A stretch of DNA of 64,000 nt from Acidobacteriota bacterium (GTDB lineage Bacteria > Acidobacteriota > Terriglobia > Terriglobales > Acidobacteriaceae). Location: NCBI GenBank assembly GCA_031296105.1, contig JARLGJ010000057.1, positions 62,001 through 126,000 of the forward strand, given 5' to 3'. The position numbers were made by a program, and so were the translations under genes. The notes beneath the pieces were generated by a model that was not told the DNA's origin, did not search any database, and was given only the letters and a program-made list of their open reading frames with translations. Shown here one piece after another: positions 23,821 to 32,583 of the stretch; the first letter of the stretch is position 1; each line of letters begins with the position of its first letter.

Positions 23821-26800
23821 TCAGAAACCTAGCTTCACGCCAAACTGAAGCGTCCTGGGGCGATGCGCATCCACCGGATGCAGGAAGGCCGTGTCAGCGC
23901 AGTTGTCGGCTCCCGCCGAATACGCCGTCGACGAAGTTCCGTAGCAGTTGATGGTGTTATTCGCCTGGTTGCCCTTGACGGGGTCGTAAATGCGGAACTG
24001 GGTAATGTTGAACACATTGAATGCTTCGGCTCGGACTTCAAGGTCTATGCCTTCACCCAGCGCAAAATGCTTCATCACTGCGGTATCGAAATTCAGGTAC
24101 TTCGGATTGCGCATCGAATTGCGTCCCGTGTTCCCGAACGTCAACCCACGTGGCGCGCAGAACTCATTTGGGTTGCCCAACAAGGGCCCCACTGTGGTCC
24201 CGCCGCTGGTCCGCGATGTCTTATACGGCGTCGCACAGAAATCGGCGTACGATCCCACGCCTACATCATTCACTACTCCTGCGTTATCCACCGGACTAAG
24301 ACCGGTCGTAGTCGCCCCATTCAGCACTGAAAACGGAATCCCCGTCTCAAATTCAGTCAGTCCAGACAATTGCCAGCCCTTCAACATCAGGCCAACAAGT
24401 TTGGACGGCGCCCGCCAACGATTCGGCAATTCGTAGACATAGGTAATGTGCAGCATGTGCCGCTGATCGAAGGCCGAGGAGGCCCGGTTGGAATCTGGAG
24501 CGTACGAATTCACGAAGGTCGCGTCCGAGCGATCCGAGGAGGTGTCAATCGAATGACCGTACGTGTAGGAGACATACAGACTCAGCGGACGTTGCACCCG
24601 GCGTAGCGTCGCCTGCAGTGAATGGTACGCGGAGGTGGCCGTATTGCTGATGGAGAAGATGTCTCCGAATCCAGCATATGGGCGCAGAAAGTTCACGTTG
24701 ACACTGGCGCAGGCAGCCGCCAAATTTTGAAGAATCGTAGAACTGCTGGAGAGCACGGTCCCATTCAGCAGCGTTCCTCCGCTCCAGCCTGCACTAAGGT
24801 ATTGCGCCACGCAATCGCCCGGCCAATCTCCATATTTGTTATAGGAAGAAAGGTCGAGTGGCTCATGTTTCTTGAATGGGTTATTCTTCGCTGCGACCGG
24901 ACGCAGTTGATTGATCTGCAATTCCTGAGTGAGATTTCTTCCCCCGCTCCCCACGTAATTGACCGCGGCCATCATGTGCCAGGGCATCGCGCGCTCAACT
25001 CCGACGCTCCATTGCTGGATCAGCGGCCATCGAACTCGAACGGGGATTGCGGTCACGCTGATTGGATATGCGAAATTGGAGTAACCGGTGGTGGACGTTG
25101 CCGGAAATTGAAGGGCGGTGATGCTGACGACTTCCGGCGCGCTGGCTTCGAGCGATCCAGTGTTGGCCTCGTCCGCCATCCCGTGGTCGAGGAAGATCCC
25201 GTACCCAGCCCGCAGCGCTGTCTTGCCATCGCCAGTTACATCCCAGGCCGCACCGAGGCGTGGCGCAGGATTTACAATTCCGCCCCTCATGCACCCCGAA
25301 GGCCAACCGTTAGTGCCACAGCGCACAATCCCGTTGAACATACCGGTCGTTAAGTTGCCGGAGGAGTCGTACATGGGAACAGGATCACCGTTCGCGTCTG
25401 TCAGGTACCCGTGAGTGGAGCTTACCGAATAACTGTTACTCGCAATATAGTTATACGGGATGAAGTTATAGGCGTTCTTGTTCGCCTCGTGATATGTACC
25501 AAAGAAACTTACTCGCATGCCGAGCGTAAGGTTGAGCCGTCGCGCAACCTGCCAACCGTCTTCAAAGTAGGGTTCCAGAATTTGGTATCTCTGACGATAC
25601 CGTCCCTGTCCGCTATCCTGCTGAAAACTGTGATCGCGAACGAAGAGAAAGTCAGCGAATGCATTGTTCGTGCTGTTGATTCCACCCGCCGAAAACGTCA
25701 TGACTCCCTGGGTGTCGCCGCTCGCCGCCCCGATCGGAGTGTTGGTCTGATTCCGGCGAAACATATAGTACTGGGCACCGAACTGCAGCTTGTGTTTGCC
25801 CCTCGCCCATGCAAGGTGGTCGGCCAGGCTGAAGTTATGGTCGGTGTGCAGCCAGGGAAGGTAGCTCGGATCCACCGCGAAACCTGTGCCTCCGTACTCC
25901 AGATTGCTGCCGCCGATTACGATTCCGGGAGGCTTTGTGCTCGATCTATTGAATAGCGTCTGCCATTGCTCGGAGCTCGCTGCGGTAGACGGCAAGTCCA
26001 CCCCGAGCCCGGCTACGTCAACCATGTTTAGCCGCAGGCTGATGTAACTGGCCATGAAGTCGTTGGTTAGCGTTGGTTGTAAAGTCTGGGTAAGGTGTGC
26101 AACCAGGCTCTGTGCTGGAGCATGAAAGCGGCTGTTTATGGTAGGCAGAATGTTTTGGGTAAATCCGTTTTCAGCGGACACGTAGCCGTAAGTCGGCGTC
26201 GGATCGGTCGCTGTCCAGTTGTCATGCACGTAGCGCAAGCTGCCCACAAGGCGCGGGGTGAATTGGTGATCAAGGCGTAGCAGTTCCTCGCGCCAATACG
26301 TCGGCAGCGTGAGCTCGGTGTTGTAACATGGCCAGCCGGACGGGTTACTCGCGCTAATCGAACTCGCCGTAGGCTGGTTTGCCATGCTGAAGTTGCAACC
26401 GCTGGGGGCAGTCGCAATCGGAATAAGCCCGCCATTCAGCAGCGCTACCGAATTGCTGTCCAGGGTGTAGTTCTGCGCGCTTGGGTAATTGAGTTGATTA
26501 TGCGGAAACGCCACCATGACACTGCCCGCCCCGGAAATTCCCTCGGCGATTGGGCAGTTCGGATAGTCAGCGACAACAAAGGTGCTGGTCGAGGGACAAA
26601 CTCCATCGAAGTTCCCATTACGTTCCGCGAGGGACGGAACGGCGTCACGGAAGGGATAGGGGTCGCGCTCCAGCCTGACTTCCTCGGAGAAGAAGAAGTG
26701 CGTGCGATTCCGCCCGTTGTAAAGATGCGAAATTACGAGCGGGCCACCCAGCGTGCCCCCAAAATCATTTCGCCGATACAGCGGCGCGTGGTTGCCGATA

Positions 26801-27639
26801 TCGAAATAGCCCTTAGCGTTAAACGCTTCGTTGCGGAGAAACTCGTAGAGCGAGCCGTGTATCTTCTCGCCCCCCGATTTGGTCTGGACCATGATGGTCG
26901 CACTGCCGGTGCTTGAGTACCTGGCCCCATACGTTGAGGTTAGTACCACGACTTCCTGAATCGCATCGATACTGGGGGTTATCGTGAGGAAAATGTGGTT
27001 CTTGTTGATTCCCCCATTCAAGGTCTCCGACCCGTCGAGCAGGAAGCTGTTCTTTTCGGTGCGCCCCCCATTGATGCTGTAGGCGACGCTGCCGAGAGGG
27101 CCGACGCGAGCCTCATCTGCATATGTCTGATCACTTACGCCCGGCAACATGCGGAGCAACTGGACATAGTCGCGGCCATTGAGGCCGATCCCGGTGACCT
27201 CCCGTTCCGTGATGACGCCGCCAACCTCTGCCGTACGAGTATCGACCTGCACCGCAGCTTCTTGACCTTCCACACTCAGCGTAGTCCTGACGGCGGCCAC
27301 ACTGAGATGGAAGTCGTGCACCAGGCGCTGTCCCTCAACCAGTTCAAACTCCGGCGAGCGCGCCGTGCTGAAACCCGGCATCTGCGCTTCTAGATGATAG
27401 CGTCCATGGTTGAGTCGAACGAAGGCATACAGACCGGCACGATCCGTTTCCACTGAGGCGCGGGAGTGATCGCTTTCATTGACCAGTTGAACTTTTGAGT
27501 TCGGCAGGACAGCGCCTTGCGAATCACTAACCCGCCCGACCACTGCCGCCGTCTGAGCAGAGGCGGAGCACGGAAGAAGCAATAGTGGCATGAGCCAGCC
27601 CATGCCACCAACGAGGAACCATCCGAGAAGTCGTTTCAC
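23821..27639 (-). CDS. Oar-like TonB-dependent receptor with carboxypeptidase-regulatory domain
   Basis: A 1272-residue outer-membrane receptor of the type expanded in Acidobacteriota. The signal peptide is residues 1-29 (SASAQ). A carboxypeptidase-regulatory beta-sandwich (30-120: GRVSDSQGAVLPNSKVQLVN, YHLEAQMPGFST) is followed by the plug (about 130-260: SINGGRTEKNSFLLDGSETL) and a very large barrel ending in RTLQFGVKLGF. The start is GTG with GGAAAG upstream. It lies 84 bp upstream of the giant secreted protein on the same strand and may head the cluster. Such receptors are thought to take up oligomers or peptides/glycans; the substrate here is not evident. Confidence 0.9.
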   Translation of the reverse strand: MKRLLGWFLVGGMGWLMPLLLLPCSASAQTAAVVGRVSDSQGAVLPNSKVQLVNESDHSRASVETDRAGLYAFVRLNHGRYHLEAQMPGFSTARSPEFELVEGQRLVHDFHLSVAAVRTTLSVEGQEAAVQVDTRTAEVGGVITEREVTGIGLNGRDYVQLLRMLPGVSDQTYADEARVGPLGSVAYSINGGRTEKNSFLLDGSETLNGGINKNHIFLTITPSIDAIQEVVVLTSTYGARYSSTGSATIMVQTKSGGEKIHGSLYEFLRNEAFNAKGYFDIGNHAPLYRRNDFGGTLGGPLVISHLYNGRNRTHFFFSEEVRLERDPYPFRDAVPSLAERNGNFDGVCPSTSTFVVADYPNCPIAEGISGAGSVMVAFPHNQLNYPSAQNYTLDSNSVALLNGGLIPIATAPSGCNFSMANQPTASSISASNPSGWPCYNTELTLPTYWREELLRLDHQFTPRLVGSLRYVHDNWTATDPTPTYGYVSAENGFTQNILPTINSRFHAPAQSLVAHLTQTLQPTLTNDFMASYISLRLNMVDVAGLGVDLPSTAASSEQWQTLFNRSSTKPPGIVIGGSNLEYGGTGFAVDPSYLPWLHTDHNFSLADHLAWARGKHKLQFGAQYYMFRRNQTNTPIGAASGDTQGVMTFSAGGINSTNNAFADFLFVRDHSFQQDSGQGRYRQRYQILEPYFEDGWQVARRLNLTLGMRVSFFGTYHEANKNAYNFIPYNYIASNSYSVSSTHGYLTDANGDPVPMYDSSGNLTTGMFNGIVRCGTNGWPSGCMRGGIVNPAPRLGAAWDVTGDGKTALRAGYGIFLDHGMADEANTGSLEASAPEVVSITALQFPATSTTGYSNFAYPISVTAIPVRVRWPLIQQWSVGVERAMPWHMMAAVNYVGSGGRNLTQELQINQLRPVAAKNNPFKKHEPLDLSSYNKYGDWPGDCVAQYLSAGWSGGTLLNGTVLSSSSTILQNLAAACASVNVNFLRPYAGFGDIFSISNTATSAYHSLQATLRRVQRPLSLYVSYTYGHSIDTSSDRSDATFVNSYAPDSNRASSAFDQRHMLHITYVYELPNRWRAPSKLVGLMLKGWQLSGLTEFETGIPFSVLNGATTTGLSPVDNAGVVNDVGVGSYADFCATPYKTSRTSGGTTVGPLLGNPNEFCAPRGLTFGNTGRNSMRNPKYLNFDTAVMKHFALGEGIDLEVRAEAFNVFNITQFRIYDPVKGNQANNTINCYGTSSTAYSAGADNCADTAFLHPVDAHRPRTLQFGVKLGF

Positions 27640-27922
27640 AGCAGTAGCTTTCCAGCCCTAAACGCCCTTGTCGGCGTTCCTCATGGCAGCCTGCATAGTG
27701 CGCTGCCGAGTGCGATAAGTGCGGCAGCGTGCCCAACTCTGCCGCTGGTCGTTTTGCGATTGCCGTTGCGGAGATGCGTGGAAGCGATCTCGCACAATAG
27801 GAAGCAAAGAGAGCTTTGCCTCGGTGGCAACGGCGGCGGCGCATCGTACTCCAGGACAGCCCTGGCATGCGTGCCGCACGTCGCACCGAATTACCGCTTG
27901 TCTGGCGTAGTCTCCTGCAAAT
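27640..27922. other. Intergenic region between two minus-strand genes
   Basis: This lies upstream of the Oar-like receptor and downstream of the second repeat protein. I see no coding frame and no convincing promoter or terminator. A GCAAAG/CTTTTTGC mini-hairpin lies just beyond, inside the duplicated flank (27923-28001). Confidence 0.4.
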
Positions 27923-28001
27923 CACCCTTCAGAGCCCTATCGTGGTTGCAAAGGCTTTTTGCGGTGATTCACCGGCATGACCCTGTTTGGCTATTCCCTT
28001 A
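27923..28001. repeat. Duplicated 3' flank, copy 2
   Basis: Noncoding sequence past the stop codon (27999) of the second repeat protein. It matches 420-498 almost base for base, including CCTATCGTGGTTGCAAAG and the TTAATTAG at the stop. See copy 1. Confidence 0.85.
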
Positions 28002-31000
28002 ATTAGCCGCCGCCTCCGTATAGCTATACGTGTTCGACAAGCTGGGCGTGCCGTTCACCACCGAGTACAGAGTCACGTAAACGGTGCTGCCATTCGTCGG
28101 CAGTATCGCCGTGTAGCTGGTGCCGGTAAGCGGGCCGACGTTCACCAGATCGTATGCTCCTGCCGTCGTGCCAACCCACAGGTAATAGCCCGAGACGTTC
28201 GTGCCCGCCGACCAGGTAAAGGTCGTCGAAGCCCCGGTCAACGAACTGCCGTTCGTCGGACTCGTTATCGCCGCCGGCGACACCGAGTATTCCGTGTAGC
28301 TGTATGTGTTCGACAAGCTGGGCGTGCCGTTCACCACCGAGTAAAGCGTGGCGTAAACGGTGCCGCCAGTCGTCGGCAGAGTCGTCGTGTAGCTGGTGCC
28401 GGTGAGCGGGCCAACGTTCACCAGATCATGCCCGCCCGCGGTGGTGCCAAGCCACAAATAGTAGCCTGAGACGTTGGTGCCCGCAGACCAGGTAAAGGTC
28501 GTCGAAGTTCCGGTCAACGTGCTGCCGCTCGTCGGACTCGTTATCGCCGCCGCCGTGCTGCTGTACTCCGTATAGCTGTACGTGTTCGACAAGCTGGGCG
28601 TGCCGTTCACCACCGAGTAAAGCGTAACGTAAACGGTGCTGCCATTCGTCGGTAGAGTCGTCGTGTAGCTAGTGCCAGTGAGGGGGCCGACGTTCACCAG
28701 ATCATACCCGCCCGGCGTTGTGCCAACCCACAGGTAGTAGCCCGAGACGTTCGTGCCCGCAGACCAGGTAAAGGTGGTCGACGCCCCGGTCAACGTGCTG
28801 CCGTTCGCCGGGCTGCTCATCACCGCCGGCGACACTGAGTATTCCGTATAGCTGTACGTGTTCGACAAGCTGGGCGTGCCGTTCACAACCGAGTACAGCG
28901 TAACGTAAACGGTGCTGCCATTCGTCGGTAGAGTCGCCGTGTAGCTAGTGCCGGTGAGGGGGCCGACGTTCACCAGGTCGTATGCTCCTGCCGTCGTGCC
29001 AACCCACAGGTAGTAGCCCGAGACGTTCGTGCCCGCCGTCCACGTAAAGGTGGTCGATGCCCCGGTCAACGTGCTGCCGTCCACCGGGCTGCTCATCACC
29101 GCCGCCGTTGGAGTCAGGTTGATGGTGTAAGCCGCACTGCTGGCCGCGCTCGGCGTATAGCCAGGAGCTACCGCGATGGCGGTGATCGTCTCGCTGGTGC
29201 CGACCGAGATTGCGCCGCTGTAAAGGGTCGAGCTGGTGGTCGGCGTCGTGCCGTCGGTGGTGTAGTAGACGGTCGCGCCGGAGAGTCCACCGTCGATGGT
29301 GACCGACTGCGCGCTGCTGTAGGTGCCGGCCGCAAGCGAGATGGTCGGCGCCGTAGCAGGGGTTTCAACGATCGCGTACTCAGCCGCGACGTCCGCCGTG
29401 AAGCTGGCGTAGGTTCCGTCATAGGCCAGGTCTTTGACGCCCGAGGCCTGCACCCAGCCGTAGCCGGTGTTCATGTAGACCGACAGGCCAGTGGCCGACT
29501 TGCCCGCGCCCGCATAGAGCGAGAGATAGAACGGAGAAGAGTAGGTCGAAGTGCCGCTCGCATTGTTGAAGCTGACCGTCCAGGCACTGTCAATGTTCTT
29601 GCCGCTGGCCAGAGCGTCGGCCAACAGAGCGATGTCCGCGCTGGAAGCCGCCGTGGCGGTCAGCGTGACACTGGTGCCGGAGGTCGTGGTTCCCAGCAGA
29701 CCCACGCCCGCCACCTGGCCGCTGATCGAATCGCTCACCGCGATGCGCTGCACCTGCGAGAGATCGATGACGGTTGCAGAACCGGAGTTCGCGGTGTACG
29801 TGCTGCCAACAACGATCTGATTGGAGGCGTTAAGCACGCCGCCCAGCGCCTCAATGGTACCCACGCTGTTGCTCAGCGAACCATAGGCAAGAGGCGTATA
29901 CGTTCCGGCGGCGGCGCCGATGCCGCTCACCTGGTTGATGGTAACCGCATTGGTGGTGATCAGGCTGCTGCTGACCGTGTCATAGGGAGAAGCGCTGCCG
30001 GTGCTCGTGGTCGCGTTTGCCGTGGTGACGGCGCCGCTCACGGTCACCGAGCTGGCGGTATCGACCGTCAGCGTTTCTTTACCGCTGGAGTACATATTCA
30101 AAGACTGAGCGGTAACCTCGGCGCCGTCGGTAACGGCCAAGCTGCCCGTCATATCCCAAGCAACTGCCGAACTGCCCATGTTCAGGGCCGTCGAAGCGGC
30201 CAGGGCGGAGCCGGAGCCATCCACATTGACTTGCGACGTGGTCTCGCGGTTTAGGCCAACATTCACATTCACGGCGTTGACCGCGGCGCCGTTGGTCACT
30301 GCCATAGTGCCGAGGCCGGAGGCGCCAACTGAGATTGTGCCCGAGCCGCTATTGATCGCCGAGCCCTTGCCGTCGACGTTGACCGTGCCGTTGCTGCCGG
30401 CCTCAACAATCGAACTGTAGGCAGCGGCGCCAATGTTGATGCCGGTGGCGTCATTGATGACGCCGCCGTTGGTCACCGTGATGCTGCCGTTTGAACCCTG
30501 CGCGGTGTAGAGGTTGCTCGTATTCAAATACGCAGCGACATTTAGCAGCGGAGTGCTGGTGAAGGTCGACCCGGCGCCGCTCACCACCAGGCTGCCACTT
30601 GCATAGCCGCCGATCGCAGAAACGCTGGTGGCTGTGCCGTTGGAGACTACCGTGCCGCCATTGGTAACCGAAAGCAGTCCCGTGCCATTGTATCCAACCT
30701 GAACGCTGCTGTTCGTAAACGAACTACCGGCGCCATCCACGTAGAGTTGGCCGGTCACTCCCGAGGCCACGCCAAGTTGCGCCGCGCCCGAGGTAACGGT
30801 TTGACCGCCTGTAACGGCCAGAGTGCCCGCCGAGGTGTTGCCGATCAGGGCCGCTGTCGCGTTCGTCCACGCCGAGGGATCGGTGGAAGTAGGCTCAACG
30901 TCGCCGCTAGTTGCCAGCGTGGAGGGAACATTAACGCTCACGTCGAGCGTCAGGTACGCCAGAATCTGGCTCTGTCCGCCGGTGAAGATGATCATGCCCA

Positions 31001-31760
31001 GCGTGTCGCTCTTCTGCATCAGGTAGAGCGAGATATCTGGAATGGTGGCGGTAGCGCTGGCCGCAATCGCCGTGTTCAGCGCAGCCGTGTCGGTCAGCGG
31101 AATCGTGACGGTCGTGTAGCCATAGGGCGCATTGCTTAGCGGTTTGGGACTGTAGGAGCAGAGGGCGCAACCGAAGCTTTGCATGGCCAGCAGAGAGGAA
31201 CTGCCCGCCCACGTGTTCAGCGTCGTTTGGTCGGTTGCGTAAATTGGGTTCGTACCGCCAACGCTGGTCGTCTCGTACCAGCTGTTCTTCGCAACATAGT
31301 AAACATAGTAGTTCCCGGCCCCGGTGCCGAAGCGGTTGTTGTTCTGAATGGAATAGCTGGACTGGAAGGTCAACCGCGCGCCAGTCACCGTCCAGTTGCC
31401 CGCGCCATAGGTCGAGTTAAGAGAGGCGATGGTGGAACCGATCGGAAAATTCAGCGTTTCGTTGGAGGCGAGTGTGCCCGAGTTTGTTCCTGAGTTGTTG
31501 AGCGACAGATAGCCCTGGACGCCGCCGGCGCCACCGGCCCAGCCGGCCCCAGTGCTGAAAATCATGTCGCTGGTGGAAGCCCCAGAGCCGCCGGCGCCGC
31601 CGCTGGTGGCAATCTGGCCGATGACCTGGGTCTTGACGGTTACGGCGCTGGCCGGCACGGCGAACAGCAACGCCAGAGCCAGTAGGGAGACGAGAAGTGA
31701 ACGCCACTCAGTCCGCCGCGGGCACGACGGAACGGGGATACCTGATCGATAAAATTCCAT
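27999..31760 (-). CDS. Secreted passenger-like repeat protein with CHB_HEX and four Ig-like repeats
   Basis: A protein of about 1253 residues. The signal peptide falls at residues 1-40 (SLLVSLLALALLFAVPASA) if translation starts at the ATG at 31760. That start is preferred over a longer frame to 31862 because a promoter-like element (31854-31882) lies inside the longer frame and AGGAAAGAG precedes 31760. About 40-275 is a beta domain. About 275-600 has autotransporter-passenger-like repeats (GQLYVDGAGSSFTN, GLLSVTNGGTVVSNG, SLVVSGAGSTFTS). About 805-885 is a CHB_HEX module, and 887-1253 are four 92-residue Ig-like repeats. There is no C-terminal barrel or sorting motif. The 3' third is paralogous to 496-1604. 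Likely a surface adhesin or matrix protein; function unproven. Confidence 0.82.
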   Translation of the reverse strand: MEFYRSGIPVPSCPRRTEWRSLLVSLLALALLFAVPASAVTVKTQVIGQIATSGGAGGSGASTSDMIFSTGAGWAGGAGGVQGYLSLNNSGTNSGTLASNETLNFPIGSTIASLNSTYGAGNWTVTGARLTFQSSYSIQNNNRFGTGAGNYYVYYVAKNSWYETTSVGGTNPIYATDQTTLNTWAGSSSLLAMQSFGCALCSYSPKPLSNAPYGYTTVTIPLTDTAALNTAIAASATATIPDISLYLMQKSDTLGMIIFTGGQSQILAYLTLDVSVNVPSTLATSGDVEPTSTDPSAWTNATAALIGNTSAGTLAVTGGQTVTSGAAQLGVASGVTGQLYVDGAGSSFTNSSVQVGYNGTGLLSVTNGGTVVSNGTATSVSAIGGYASGSLVVSGAGSTFTSTPLLNVAAYLNTSNLYTAQGSNGSITVTNGGVINDATGINIGAAAYSSIVEAGSNGTVNVDGKGSAINSGSGTISVGASGLGTMAVTNGAAVNAVNVNVGLNRETTSQVNVDGSGSALAASTALNMGSSAVAWDMTGSLAVTDGAEVTAQSLNMYSSGKETLTVDTASSVTVSGAVTTANATTSTGSASPYDTVSSSLITTNAVTINQVSGIGAAAGTYTPLAYGSLSNSVGTIEALGGVLNASNQIVVGSTYTANSGSATVIDLSQVQRIAVSDSISGQVAGVGLLGTTTSGTSVTLTATAASSADIALLADALASGKNIDSAWTVSFNNASGTSTYSSPFYLSLYAGAGKSATGLSVYMNTGYGWVQASGVKDLAYDGTYASFTADVAAEYAIVETPATAPTISLAAGTYSSAQSVTIDGGLSGATVYYTTDGTTPTTSSTLYSGAISVGTSETITAIAVAPGYTPSAASSAAYTINLTPTAAVMSSPVDGSTLTGASTTFTWTAGTNVSGYYLWVGTTAGAYDLVNVGPLTGTSYTATLPTNGSTVYVTLYSVVNGTPSLSNTYSYTEYSVSPAVMSSPANGSTLTGASTTFTWSAGTNVSGYYLWVGTTPGGYDLVNVGPLTGTSYTTTLPTNGSTVYVTLYSVVNGTPSLSNTYSYTEYSSTAAAITSPTSGSTLTGTSTTFTWSAGTNVSGYYLWLGTTAGGHDLVNVGPLTGTSYTTTLPTTGGTVYATLYSVVNGTPSLSNTYSYTEYSVSPAAITSPTNGSSLTGASTTFTWSAGTNVSGYYLWVGTTAGAYDLVNVGPLTGTSYTAILPTNGSTVYVTLYSVVNGTPSLSNTYSYTEAAAN
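28002..29107 (-). repeat. Four 276-bp tandem repeats, copy set 2
   Basis: Same 276-bp unit as in 499-1604, again four copies, here alternating between [14 protein letters not shown] and [14 protein letters not shown] variants. One unit is closer to the units of the other gene than to its own neighbours (TTAGGHDLV with [14 protein letters not shown]), which suggests gene conversion between the two loci. Confidence 0.88.
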
Positions 31761-32098
31761 TATATGTTTGCTCTTTCCTCTCCGTATCGCCACGCCGTGG
31801 GGTGGAGCCGTGGACTGCGTATTCGAAAATCGTGAGAGTTTGATGTCTCGCAAAAGATACAACGCTATCTAAACGAGAGCAAGAAATATTTTAAGTTTCC
31901 TTTAATCTTTTGATAATCAGGAAACCTTCAACCTGGAATGTCCGGCCATGGGTGGGCTGCTCGATCGCTATATCGAGCAGGTGCTCCGTCCGTGTATCGA
32001 TGTTCCGCTCGGTGGCGTGCCGAACAGCGCCCCCCCAATCCCCTTGGTTGGTTGCCTGCCCCTATACCAAGGGCAGGCGGCCCTATTGGCCAGCGCAG
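31761..32098. other. Intergenic, partly A+T-rich
   Basis: Contains the leader and promoter of the repeat-protein gene, an A+T-rich patch at about 31885-31925 and, beyond 31930, GC-rich sequence leading into the broken DUF6908-like gene. A reading frame runs on from 31910, but its sequence before about 32099 shows no family resemblance. Confidence 0.4.
31854..31882 (-). promoter_or_regulatory. Sigma70-type promoter for the 27999-31760 gene
   Basis: On the minus strand, TTGCTC (31882-31877) lies 17 nt from TATCTT (31859-31854). The start site would be near 31847, giving a leader of about 85 nt to the ATG at 31760. The flanks are A+T-rich compared with the rest of the window. Confidence 0.45.
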
Positions 32099-32490
32099 TT
32101 GATCGAGACGCACGTCCGAACCCTTCTCCACATTCTTGAGCGGGCCGGAGGTTCCCGTCCCACTCTGTACCTCAAGATTGAAAACCCGCCTTACATGGCT
32201 TTGGTGATCGAAGCCACGCCGGAGCCGGGACCGTTTGGAGAGCCGTCTCTCTCCATTGCCACTACGGCGAACAGAGCGGCGACCTGATGCGCGACCCGGA
32301 GATGTGCTTCGAGCTATCGAAGTTGCCGCTTTGCGGCCTCATGCTCCCACCGTGGTACTACCGTAACGACTACCTCGGTATCGAGCTGTATTCACGCTAT
32401 CGGAACGCGGAAAACTACGTAGTCATCACCGCGCTCTACGTACAGCACGAAGACTTCGCGCGGCAGTGGGGCCAGACCGCTGGGACATAG
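32099..32490 (+). pseudogene. Frameshifted DUF6908-like gene
   Basis: Two overlapping frames together make one protein of about 130 residues. The first frame gives LYLKIENPPYMALVIEATP and PFGEPSLSIA and then hits TGA. The next frame continues HYGEQSGDLMRDPEMCFEL and ends with ALYVQHEDFARQWGQTAGT. Joined, the order (ENPPYMxLVIE, SIAHYGEQxGDxMRDPEM, FARxW) fits DUF6908, a domain I know mainly from plasmids and integrative elements. The switch falls near 32258-32262 (ATTGCCACTAC), as if one C were lost from GCCCAC. The start is taken as TTG at 32099 but is uncertain. No other mobile-element gene is nearby. A sequencing error is possible. Confidence 0.6.
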
Positions 32491-32528
32491 CGCATGCAGT
32501 GGGGACTGAGGTTGTTTCCTGATGGAAA

Positions 32529-32555
32529 CAAAAAACGGGGCGACGAATCGCCCCG
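32529..32555 (-). terminator. Terminator of the exported FAD reductase gene
   Basis: On the minus strand the stem CGGGGCGA-TTCG-TCGCCCCG (32555-32536) is followed by TTTTTTG. It lies about 30 bp past the stop at 32584 and is a textbook intrinsic terminator. Confidence 0.9.
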
Positions 32556-32583
32556 AAGGTTCATGAGGGTTTTTACTCTTCCA

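Noticed and set aside
31760-31862. Longer start of the second repeat protein at 31862
   Set aside because: A promoter-like element lies at 31854-31882, and the signal peptide only makes sense from 31760.
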